Origin: Membranipora membranacea
Lineage: Eukaryota > Bryozoa > Gymnolaemata > Cheilostomatida > Membraniporidae
Assembly (NCBI GenBank): GCA_914767715.1
Contig: OU612075.1
Coordinates: forward strand, 14,384,001 to 14,448,000
DNA: 64,000 nucleotides
Reading direction: 5' to 3'
Below the pieces are notes generated by a model, which was not told where the DNA came from, made no database searches, and saw only the letters and a list, made by a program, of their open reading frames with translations. Shown here in pieces: positions 23,801 through 35,300 of the stretch; position 1 is the first letter of the stretch, and each line of letters starts with the position of its first letter. The translations under genes were made by a program, and so were the position numbers.

Positions 23801-26800
23801 TATACATATATTATTATTCACAACTTTTTGTTTGCAACTTACAGTATGCTGCTCACAGCAACCTGGCCTTCTTTTCTTCCCATGCCTGCAATCCAGATAC
23901 TGTGAACCCACATCCGAAAAAGCCTGGTGCACTCCGTCAATTCTCTCAATATATATTCTCTTTTGCAGGAGCCCTACAAGGAAAATAATTCAAGTATGAT
24001 TTGTTAGTATTTGGTAGGAAACAATAGCCCCCAGCCCACTAGTAAATAATATTTCAGAGAATTACAACTCTTGATTTACTATACCCAATAGTAACTAAGT
24101 TGCAACCATAGTAATTAAGTTCCAACTATAGATGAATGTGAATTCACCAATAATTGTCTATTATTCTCTTTTGTGATATACCCAACCTAGGGTCACCAGT
24201 ACCAAACTTTGGTCCACTCTAGCTTATTGCAATTCCATCATGTAGAACCTATCTATCAATTTAATTCTTCATCATAGGCATTCTACCTAGGCTCATCAGT
24301 GTCACGGGATTGTATTTAGCAGGCCCCCTAATTTGTTTGTCTGCTTGTGATTCACCTTTAATGTCTGATTCACCCAAAATTGTGGTGAGCACAGGAAGGT
24401 TGTGAACAAGGTCAAGCGGTGTATGTGGTTCTGTTTGCGCATAAGGCCTCCTGGAAAGGCAATCAGCATTGGTATTAGTTTTCCCACTTTTGTGTTTGAT
24501 GTCATAGTTGTACGGCTGAAGCAATTGTGACCAGCGACCTAGTCTGCCCTTAGTGTCCTTTATGCTTTTCAAACACTTGAGGCTAATGTGGTCAGTGAGC
24601 ACCAAAAAGTGTTGATCCGCAAGGTAATGTTTGTATTTCTCTACTGCTGTAACCAGGGCTAGTCCCTCCTTGTGTGTTATAGAATAATTTAAACAAAAAA
24701 CAGTAGTATAGATCAGAATATCAGAACAACAGAAAGTAAGCTGGGTTTGGTGGAATAAGGTATAAATAGATTTTTTTCAAGAAATCATAAATATATGTCA
24801 CTAGTTTTTAGGCCTTAGCAACTTGAATCCTTGATTCATGTTGTTATAGATGAGTGAGGTATTACTATTTGCTATGTCATTTGCCATTTAAAAAAGGTAT
24901 GAGGCTGAATTTAATACTGGAACATAATTAATATTTTGCATGACTTGCTTGGGCAGTTTCATAGCTCTAAAAATTACAACACTTGATAATAATGATTTAA
25001 ATTTTTTGACCATTACAGGCAGTGGTGTGAGAGATTATAATATTTCACCAGCAGGCTAGGTGATGCAGACCAATTAATTAAACCAGAATGTCAAACTTCA
25101 CCTAGAACAAAATTATTTTCATGACATTGTTTTTGGCTGAAGATGGCTCCATCCATAACAGTTCTATTATTTAAAAAGATCAAACCAAATCTGGGGCTGA
25201 TAAATAAAGGTGTTTCTATTATATGTTGTAATTACAAAATAAGATTAAATCTTCATAAGCAGGATTAGCTTCCTTACACAAACATTGAACATATATGTCA
25301 GGCAGCTTGGCAATTATTTTTGCTGGTATGAATGGAAACAGAACAATATCATTGATTACACCCATGCCTGCACCAGAGACATGAGGATGTTTCATACCCA
25401 ATAAACAAAACAAATAGTGTCTCAGATATTTTAGGTATCTTAGATGATTCTCTAGATTACCAATCATTGTGAGAGTGAAGTAGATTGCTCTACCTGTTTT
25501 AATATTAATGCTTTATCCTTTCACCTGTTTGGTGAGGGAATAGTGTTCCAAAAGATTATCATAATTTTATCCTGCTTTTTTCACTTGGAAGATTGGTGTG
25601 CATATTCACACAACCATCCACCCCTACCCCCATCATCCCAGTCAATTTTTCTTCCTATAGAAATATAAGGGCAAATATATGTTTATTCAATTGCAGCGGA
25701 TTCCTGAAGCTCTATGCTTCTTACCATTTGCCCGTGTCCAGTGTTTCCTTTGGTCAATTAGAAACCTATTTTCCTAGATAAGTACCAACACTTATGTTGA
25801 ATATTGGTGTGATTATTCGCTTGGAAATGAAGATGAACTGCATCCTACAGCTGAGTCAAAACAAGATATGAATCCGTTAGTCTGCACAATGTAATTTTAA
25901 TTTCTTCATCACGTGCCTACCACCAGGCACCAACCAGATAAGAGAGAGATTTTACTGAGTGCAAAAATATTTGCTAGCAAGCTGGGGGATAATTTTTTGT
26001 GACAATACACCAATGATGATTGGGAAAGTTAAAGCAGAGATTCATGACACTGATACAAATTGACGAATTTTAGGAAATAAGCTTGCATTTATTTTGACAG
26101 AATGTTGTACTGCTACAGGTGGAAAACTTTTGCCTTGCAACCTGAAATCCCCCAAGAATATTACAGGATTTAGTTACTTGAAAGCTACCAATGAGTGGAA
26201 ATGAAGTAAGAATTATCTCTTCTAACCTGAACAAAAAGATGCTACCTCTATATATGACAAGGATTTGAATGATGTGGCCAAATATGACTATTAGAATGCC
26301 TAGGCTGTTTATACAAAATAATTATTTCATATGTTTCACCATCACACCAACACATTTCAATGGTCTGCATACAACTCTCACATGGAAAAAATCAGAAAAT
26401 TTATTCCCTCTCCACATAATATTCATCATCAAAGGTCACCCAGTAAATAAAAGTGCATCATTTATTTCGGCATGATATTTTGTAGACACTGACTATTGAA
26501 CCGCTATGGCATGCTCATGCTCTATCCTGCATAATTCCAGCAAGAATAAACTGGCTTAATCACATTTTTTTAACTCAATTAGGGTATAAAACATAACACA
26601 ACACCTCAATTCCTTGTAACGGCTTTAAGTTACAGACCCTGGAATCGGTATGGGCTGATGCTGATGGAGACCTGCCCAAATATAAACGTACAGTTTGAGT
26701 GTAGCCTTGCTAGAAAAAAAAATAGCAGATTAAAACAGCTGTGAAACTAACTAATTATGATAAAGATAAGCAAGTAGCTCTGCTGGTTTGATTGCATGCC

Positions 26801-28654
26801 CTTCACACAGGATCATTTTCCGCTTCAGTTTTCTGACTAAAGGGTTCTGTTGATGCCCCGGTGGATCCGACCTGCCTGCAAATTTTGTACTGAACTTGGC
26901 AGCTTGATTTCTCAGTATTTGAGCTGAAACAGACCTTGTGATTTTAGCCAACATACTAAGACTGCTAAACAGGTATATATACCAGCTAACACACATTGAA
27001 AATTGCAATTGTTGCTCTATGTGAGTAGATGGGGTGTATTTATAGGTAGGTAAGCAGGTAAAGTTGGGAAAAGAAAACCTTAACATGCCATAATAGCATG
27101 AATATGCATTGACTCTATTTATGTTTATCTCAGGGTGCTAAGGGGGTCCGTCGCCATTTTACTGCTACTTCCGCTTTTATTGGCAAATTTATATACGTTA
27201 TAATGTTCAGAGCTCATCAAAAAATTCAAAACTGAAACATGTGAGCTATTCCTCAGCATAATGGTCTGCCTCAAAACATACCTCAACGTCAATGGGCAAG
27301 GCTAGAAAACACAGCCTCCTAACATCACAAGTTCTAAATTGGTTGCAGAGAATTTTGACTTTTCTTATTATTCTATTCACAGACAATCTACCAAAACCAC
27401 ATATTTTCTTGACTGTTAGCAGTTAACTCAAGCTCTAGTTCCTACCGCCTAGGACTCCCATGTGATCTTTTAATCGCTATAAAATATTGCTCTCAGCCAT
27501 TTACCACCCTACGCAATAAGTTGACAGAAATATTCAATCCAAGATTGATTAAAAGGTTGATAAAATCAAATGTCTTGTCACATGTCACATTCTGAAACAT
27601 GGGCGCCAAAATTCATTGCCCTAGTAGCGAGGCTGCAATATCTGTACCAGGTTGCTCTCTGTTTGCAGGCTGGTCGGAGCACAACACTGGGGGCCAACCA
27701 AACCCCAGTAGTCGATGGACCACAGGATTCGAGCCCTCAACCTTTAGCATCTGCATGCTAAAGGTGTGGTGCTCTAACCAACTGAGCCACCTCCTACTCA
27801 AAGTATCAAACAAAGTAGGGATCAGATATGATGTCCCTCAAATGATATTGTTAATCAAAGTTTCCTGCTTGTTAGTTTTTTTCCCGAAAAGGGCTGGAAT
27901 CTCTAAAAACTGCCTCCATATTGAAATAAAAAGATTTTCTGGGAGAGGCCCTTACCCCCTAGGATGAAGGCACCCATCCCGCCTGGCTCTACCACTTGAA
28001 AACCAATGGATACAGACCTGGATATTCCCTATTGTGTATCTCAAGTAAAATTTGTCCAAAAAGTGGTGCGGCCAATTGGTATGTTCCCGAACAAAAAGAG
28101 GCCAACGCAGAAAAAAAGGTTTGCCACGCATGATCTGATGCATTTACGTTAGAGAGAAAGCGAGTTTAAATAGTACATAACATTGCATGGGCTATTCATA
28201 TTCAAAGACAGGGAAATAATTTGATGCAACGCTCATTTCAGTTTACAGGCAGAACCGAGCACACTCAGTGAACTCATATGGTGTGAGAGTTCATCCACCA
28301 CACACTCCTTGAAAATGCCCTCAGCTCATCCATGACACCCATTTTTTTTGCCTCAAACCCATCTCTATAGCTTCGGCCTTCGCTAGGGAAATAATAATTA
28401 TGAAGGGCTTGCCATAACTCAGTTAGCTGTCACAATCCAATCTGGTTACTTACATTGCATTGAGATTATTTTGTTGCTTCGCTTTGCTTAAACCCTATCC
28501 CCCTCCTTGGAAATTGATATCATGCTGTGGATGGGCACACCACAGAAACCAACAACACCTTTCACAGCATATGACTACAAATTCAAACTTGATACAGTAG
28601 GATTCACTCACCAGCTTCCATATAATCTTCCAAACTGTCACCAAACGATTTCTC
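20802..28654 (-). CDS. FAR1/CARF-like zinc-binding-domain protein, 5' end not found
   Basis: Five minus-strand exons join in phase: 28654-28612, 23973-23843, 23396-23289, 21544-21437 and 20903-20802 (TGA). All have AG acceptors and GT donors. The joined segment has Cys/His-containing DCRHGKKRRPGCCEQH and then IQNTMKMNCPAKVSIKKL. This resembles the C..H.KKR / NT.KM.CPAK pattern of FAR1-related and calcium-response-factor-type DNA-binding segments, often seen in transposase-derived proteins. That assignment is by eye. The last 70 residues (ALEDWFWFNYLLEV and onward) I do not recognise. An upstream exon should exist, because the first exon listed opens in phase 0 after an acceptor with no ATG. 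A short ATG segment near 28730 could supply it but does not fit the phase. The gene is head-to-head with PSMD1. Its 4.6-kb intron holds a gypsy fragment and a SINE. It may be a domesticated transposon gene or an ordinary host gene. Confidence 0.5.
21317..21406. repeat. two abutting palindromes (35 bp and 55 bp)
   Basis: Positions 21317-21351 form a near-perfect palindrome (arms atgttacata / tatgtaacat with core tccctt-t-aaggga, one mismatch). It is followed with no gap by a perfect one at 21352-21406: 27-base arms starting ctagtgatcagac around a single central G. Both lie in an intron of the FAR1-like gene and could extrude as cruciforms. Confidence 0.9.
22136..22149. repeat. G14 homopolymer
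   Basis: A run of 14 G lies in an intron of the FAR1-like gene. The length may be unreliable from sequencing. Confidence 0.85.
24261..24689 (-). mobile_element. Ty3/gypsy retrotransposon fragment (RNase H end)
   Basis: On the minus strand a frame of about 140 codons gives the C-terminal part of a Ty3/gypsy RNase H. It begins at the SITHKEGLALV segment, continues through AVEKYKHYL and LTDHISL, and ends with the NADCLSRRP motif that closes this domain. A short linker follows to a stop at 24261. Upstream of about 24690 the frame is lost and no reverse transcriptase is seen; no integrase follows and no LTRs were found. It is therefore a truncated relic inside the large intron of the FAR1-like gene, on the same strand as that gene. 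Confidence 0.85.
26751..26923 (-). CDS. possible isolated or alternative last exon
   Basis: After a tttcag acceptor, an open frame of 57 codons with coding-like composition runs to TAG (QILRNQAAKF near its start, KPAELLAYLYHN at the end). It opens in a phase that fits the phase-1 donor of the exon at 28612-28654, so it could be an alternative terminal exon of the FAR1-like gene. No family is recognised and chance is possible. Confidence 0.25.
27598..27801 (-). mobile_element. tRNA-derived SINE, second family
   Basis: Read on the minus strand, it opens with an A box (tggctcagttggttagagca) and a B box (ggctcgaatcc) about 50 bases apart. In the anticodon-arm position is a long palindrome (cctttagcat / atgctaaagg) instead of a normal anticodon loop. 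An unrelated body of about 120 bases follows. The sequence differs from the SINE at 17.6 kb, so at least two families are present. It lies in the large intron of the FAR1-like gene. Borders are approximate. Confidence 0.65.
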
Positions 28655-29370
28655 CTGAGAAAATATAGAGAACTGAAGCTGATGTTCTGTCTAGTGCTGC
28701 CTTAGATGGTCTCTTGCTAACCTCTCATTAGTATGATATGATACTAAATCCATTTTGGCAGTCAGTCCAACACAAAATCCAATGCTTTTGCGGCAGCTGA
28801 TGTCGCAGTTAAGAATGGGTTTGTCTCTCTTTATCATATACTAATAGGTACTAGGAAAATAAAAATGAATGTTCACTCTTGAAGAGCTTAATTACAAATG
28901 ACATAGAACACAATTTACAACACACCGATGGAGTGAAAGTGAAAGCACTACATGTGCGCAGGGATGCGCTTTCACTTTACCTTTAAATCTGTACTTGACC
29001 TATATTTTGAATTCTATGTCATTCAGCATACACCTTGGAAACTTAGTTCATATTTTTTTCTGTATTTCTAATTGCCTAATTTCTCAAATGGTTGGTACAA
29101 AGGAGTTTGAAGATGTCATTTCTTACCCTACTTATATTGACAATCTGAGGCTATAACAAAATTCTAGAGGTCAAGGTGATCAGACAACCTTTATACAAAA
29201 TGTAATGGTGTTCCGGTGATTAAACAAATATTTTGTCTGTGAAATTAAGGACGAGACAAAACGAGAGGAAAAAAGAAGAAAAAGGTTTTTGGAAAGAAGA
29301 GACTGTTTGGTTATTGACATTCATTCCCAGTCCTCTATATCACTAGAGTACAATTTAGGACATTGTAACA
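28655..29370. promoter_or_regulatory. head-to-head intergenic region, probable shared promoter
   Basis: This gap separates the first recognised exon of the minus-strand FAR1-like gene from the PSMD1 start codon, so both promoters probably lie here or close by. It contains an inverted repeat, aaagtgaaagc at 28936-28946 and gctttcacttt at 28968-28978 (11-bp perfect stem). The left arm includes gaaagtgaaa, which fits the GAAAnnGAAA core bound by IRF-type factors. No TATA box is obvious. The promoter role is inferred from gene orientation only. Confidence 0.4.
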
Positions 29371-32300
29371 ATGCGAATTAATGTCACATCAGCAGGTGAG
29401 GATACGTTAATTTCATATTTGATAGCTACAATATGCTACAACAAGGATCATTATATACACACCTTGAGATGACTAGCCAAAATGAAGTTCCTTGGCTGGC
29501 CTATCTGTCACTCTTAGCTGTTGCAATTTCTTTTGTGTGTTAGATTCTCATGTATGTGAGGCTTATGGAGATGACTTTGTACACAGTTTTTGTTGAAGAA
29601 GATTAATTTCCCTGTGTTAAGGTTTGTTAGACTGGTGCTCATTCGAATAGGTTACACTACAGTCACTGAGGTAAATCTTCTCATGGAATGGTAACACCAA
29701 CATAACCTTATTAAGTTAGAACACTCAACACAGGAACTGATCTGACATTGATATGATTGGCTATCCCTACTAGCGTAAATAATATAGCCTGGGGAATAGT
29801 CTTGTTCACAAAACTGGAAACAGTTATATATTGCCTTTGATGTCAATGATTTGGGCTTTCCTAGATAGATATGCTAGGGACTGGATATTTTTGTAAACCC
29901 ATTGTTTGGCAAAAAAAGCTTATGATGCTATTCCAGATATGAAATTCAATGGTTACAGTGAATATTATGTATCTACCACCACTGACTACATTACAAAATT
30001 AAACCAGTTCTGAAAGGTTAAGGGTATATTGATATCCATCCATGTCTTTTGTGTTGTTGTGTGAAAAGAACTTGGTCTAAAAATGAGGCATTAAGACTGC
30101 ATACAAAGTCTCAAGACTGTGTCAAGACAATGTCTGTCTCACGACTGTAATGCAACGTCGGTGTTACAACGTCTCAAGACTGCCTCACAACACGTCCTAT
30201 GTGTCTTCACGCGCCCGTCGTCGACAACAGTCTGGTCAAGGTGTCCTTTCAGAACTGATAAATAAAATAGCCTCAGGGAAGAAAATCCAGTTTTGTATGA
30301 CTTATTTATGATGAATATAATGAACAAAGCAAAGACGAGTAGGTCCGAATAATAAAATGGATATAATCGAGGTGTTTTACTTACCCCTTGATATAATATA
30401 TACATATCTATGTATAGCATGTCAAGACAGGCTAAAAATGATTAGACCTATCGTTATTCTATTACCACAAAAATGTTATACATGTATACATAGGCTCCAC
30501 TACCTACTACCTGGAATGTATTTAGCATTTTCATATATTTCATTTATACATTTCTTATTCTGCTTACACATCACATGGCCTTTCACAATACATTAACCTC
30601 GCTTACATTCTTTGTTGTAGCTGGGGTGCTGGCCCTCCTTGAGGAGACGGACCCAACAATCAAGCTTTTTGCACTGAGAAAATTAAACTCCCTGGTCGAC
30701 ACATTTTGGCCTGAAATCTCAGAGTCAATCGACAAAATGTAAGTCCACCCACTTCAGCACGTGCAGATTAAATAACACTATCATTATAACAGAATCTAGA
30801 GTTATAATCAATGTATACTTTGCCCAACTTTGATATCACCACTAACAATTATATGTTTGGTGTTTTTTACTTTTTATACCTTCAGATGCATACAAATCAT
30901 ACAATGTGTGGCTTGTGTGCCGGGATGTGGCTTGTGTGCCGGGATGTGGCTTGTGTGCCGGGATGTGGCTTGTGTGCCGGGGTGTGGCTTGTGTGCCGGG
31001 GTGTGGCTTGTGTGCCGGGATGTGGCTTGTGTGCCGGGGTGTGGCTTGTGTGCCGGGATGTGGCTATGTTTTGCCAACTGAACTTGGTTGAGTTGATTCT
31101 TGAAGACCTTAATTTTATCGAAAATACAGTCACAGTTTTTTGGGAAATGCTCCAGGGTTTCAACTGCTGAATGACGACCTTCAGCTTTTTCTTTTTATAC
31201 AACATAGTAAGGTCTCATTTGATGTTGCCTGTATTCATAGCAGTATGTTTTATAATCCGTACTATTTATAGAGAGGTGTTGTATGAGGATAAAAGCTTTG
31301 ATTACTGTGAGTTGGCTGCCCTTGTTGCAAGTAAAGTTTATTATCATCTGGGAGCATACGAGGATTCTCTAACATTTGCATTAGGAGCAGGTATGTTATT
31401 TTTATCTTCTATGATTGCAATGTCCATTAGTGAGCTATCATGTGGGTTTATGTAGTCATACATGTCTTTTTCATCGGTCATCGAATGAACAAGGGTAACT
31501 TGATGTTGATATTTGGTGAAATTACACATTTAATTTGGTCTTACAACTTACAGCAAACAACAACAGTTATCAACTCATGAGAAAGCTGTTTGGTTAGATT
31601 CAGAGGAACTTTGAAGCATTTAAAATTTGATTATATATCATCATTCTTTTCTTATTGTAGGTAAACTGTTTGATGTGAATGTCAGCAGTGAATATGTGGA
31701 GACGATTATAGCTAAATGTATCGATCACTACACTAAACTGAGAGTAGGAAACGCTGACGCTGATGAGCAATATCAGACTGCCATCGATTCCAGGTTAGTA
31801 AGAATTCCTGTATGAGGGTTAAAGCTGATGGAATTGGGAAAAACAAGCTCTCTGTTATTGTAAGAGATGATATAATTTGATCGAATTTTGAATGTAACAT
31901 CTAGTTGGCATCATTTCATTCACACAACGTCAATTTTTAATAGCTGAACCCGTGTGTAGTTATATGTAACACCATTGACAAATTTATTGTGCAATACTTG
32001 TTTATACTCTATGTGTACCACCCTGGATCAATGTACGTAAACCTGAGCTCAACTTTCCTACTGTAGACTGGAGGCAGTGGTAAACCAGATGTTTGAGAGA
32101 TGTTTCCATGACAAACAGTACACACAGGCTGTAGGTATCGCTATAGAGACCAGAAGATTAGATGTGCTGGAGAGGGCTATGACTTCAGCTGTAAGCATGA
32201 ATATACATGTGTTAATTTTCTATTAATTTCTCAAATGAAAGACAGCGGCAGATAGAGACAAAGAAGTACAAAACATGCATTCCAATGTCGATACACATAT

Positions 32301-35300
32301 TTTTGTATCGCAGAGCAAGACATGGTTATTTATTTTGCATAGCCTGGCCCTGCTGCACATGATTCAAAATAAAAGGTACCAAGGTATAAGAGGTATCACA
32401 AGCAAACAACACAAACATATTGTTCTCCAAATTAGTTACTGACTTCTCATGGTTCTGTTGTCTGCTCTTAATTGAAGACTGCTACTGTAAGGTTTGTTCT
32501 GTTGACAGGAGGATACATCTTCTATGCTCAGTTATTGCCTGAAGGTTTGCTTGTCTCTCATACCCAGTCGTACATTCAGGAATATAATACTGAGTCTGTT
32601 AGTTAGACTATACCTGGCTCTACCCACTCCAGACTACATCTCCGTCTGTCAGGTTAGTCAATCTGTCATCTTGTATTCTCGAGAATATATAGTAGTGACT
32701 GACATCAATACGGCTAATGATATTGACCGATTTTCTTTTTAATGTTTTCAATTATGATAATTCCTGTATTGACACAACTCCATTTCTACTTTAGCTGCAT
32801 AGCATATTCCTGATATTGGCTGATAAATGTCATCATGGTAGTAGATTGAGTTGAGTTTGTACCTCAACGTCTGAGCCTCAAGGTGATATGATTTTTCATT
32901 TTAGTGTTACATTTTCCTGGATGATGCTCAGAGCTGTGCTGATGTTTTGGAGAAGCTGGTAAAGTCTGGAGATCATGATGCTGTTCTTATGGCATATCAA
33001 ATTGGCTTTGATCTCTATGACTCTGCCACCCAAAAGTTCATTCAAAAGGTAAGCCCCAGATTATCATATTTCACATCAATGTCCTGTTGTCAATTGGGAT
33101 GCTATTTCACCTGTAGATGATGGTCACATTAACACCGGAGAGTGACTTTTTATAAGGCACAACTGGGTGATGTTCAGCAAGTATTTATTGAAACAACACT
33201 GTCAGATCTATACATTTCATAGTACACACACTTCACAATAACAGTCATCATATTTTCTGTGAGCAGTGACACCAAATAATCATAGTCTAATCTATTAACC
33301 CATTGCAGGTGCAGGCCAGTATCAGAGCCTGTGCTCCAATCCCCCTTACATCCGGAGGAGCATCAGGATCAGGTGGTAAGAGTGACCCTCCCCTATCCAC
33401 TAGCTCACCTATTCCAGGAAGTACTGATGCTAAGACAGAAGATGGTTCTACAACAGCTAGTGCTACAGAAGGAGGTACAGCCGCTGACTCAACATCACAA
33501 TCAGCAGCAGATAAACCTGATAAACCACCACTGGTGAGAAAATATACATGTTATACATAGGGATTATTCAATCATAATATATGAAGGGTATACTCTATTC
33601 TATCGAATACATGTTTTGTATAAACATTAGAAATCATTTCTAGTTTGGTGCAAAAGAGTTCACTGTGCTTAACAATAGCTTGACTTGATTAAAAAGCCTT
33701 AGCATTGTCTCTATGTGTATAAGAGCTCTACACCACTATTCTCTTAGTTTCAATTGTGCACCTTCCCCTTGTCCTCCTCCCGCCCTCCTCCCCACCTTAT
33801 TTCAGCCCTTCTGAGTTGATTCAGTTGTTTCATCACATGAACAATTCATACATTTACAGTCTGAAGGAGATAAAGCTATCCAATCTGCATTAGAAAAACT
33901 GGACACTGTACTGTGTGGAGAATATACTATCAAACTTCATCTACAGTTCCTCATCAAAAATAACAAAACTGACATGCTTATACTCAAAAATACAAAGGTA
34001 TGTACTCAAACTTAACTCAGCTACTGCATAGTTATAGCCTTGTCAGATTTAAGAATAAAGCAGAAGTTGTTTGATTTTTGTTTTAACATTTCTTGACAAC
34101 AATCTGCATCATTAAAATGTGCCCAAACAAGCAAAACGGTTAAAAATAAAAGAAGTAAGTGGAGTGAGACATAAACAGCTCGGCTAAATACACAGAAAAG
34201 CATATGTCTTCCAATATATCTATATAATATTAACTTAATATTAATATTAACGTATGAATGTTTGCTTCATGCCATATTGTTGTATGATTTACAGGATGCA
34301 GTGAGGAACTCAGTATGTCACTCAGCTACAGTAATAGCTAACGGATATATGCACTGTGGTACTACTAGTGATCAGTTCCTTAGAGATAACCTCGAATGGC
34401 TCGCTAAATCTACTAACTGGGCTAAGTTCACAGCTACAGCCTCACTGGGTGTCGTACATAAGGGACACGAGTCTGACGCCCTCGCCCTGATGGCTCAGTA
34501 TCTACCCAGAGATAGCGCAGGTATGTTATTTAGAGTTGCCTTGATTGCCTTGTCAGGTGATTAACATTGACTTGATTGTACAAGTTGGTCCCAAATGTAA
34601 ATCCATACCTGGTGAGGATGAAAAAATGCATAAGGGATAAGGTAAAATTCATGTGTTAAGATACAAGCTTGGTAATTGCAAGGAAGCATAAACATCAACG
34701 GTGCTGAGGGCTGGAACAGTCAATCTAGTATATCCACAGTGATACTCAAACCAATGACACCAGTCGCACCAAACACCTGTCAGTGAAAAGGATGCGCGCT
34801 AAATGATTGTGCCATCCATAAACATAAATGTTTATGGTGCCATCTCACCTCAGTCTATATACAACCTTGGTATATGTACTGTACTAGTAGCGAAGGTGAA
34901 ATGATGATAATATTATATTATTATATTGTCAGGAGGATCACCATACAGTGAGGGAGGTGGTCTATACGCTCTCGGTCTCATACATACTAACCATGGAGGT
35001 AATATCCTCGAGTATCTGCTCAACCAGCTAAAGGACGCCACAGATGAGGTTTGTGCTGCACATACGCTTTCTCCAACACAGTCAATTTCCTCATAAAATG
35101 CATTTATTTCAAAAATTCAAGCCTCAAACGTTTTAAATGGAGTAAAGAGCTTCCTAACTTCTTGCTTGGTTTAGATGTGGGTTGACAGTTCTTTGGGATT
35201 AAGTTAAATTCACAAGTCTGGTTTTGAAACTAAAGAGGTGTTCAAATTTGGAGCTATTCTCTCATTGAACACATAGTTCAGAGAGTAGACAACTTTTTTA

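Noticed and set aside
24261-24689. Intact retrotransposon or viral copy
   Set aside because: Only the RNase H end is present, with no LTRs, reverse transcriptase or integrase.
27720-27801. tRNA gene on the minus strand
   Set aside because: The anticodon arm is replaced by a long palindrome and a non-tRNA body follows; called a SINE.
30811-31205. Cys/Trp-rich or His/Pro-rich proteins on either strand
   Set aside because: They are translations of the 19-bp minisatellite in a PSMD1 intron.
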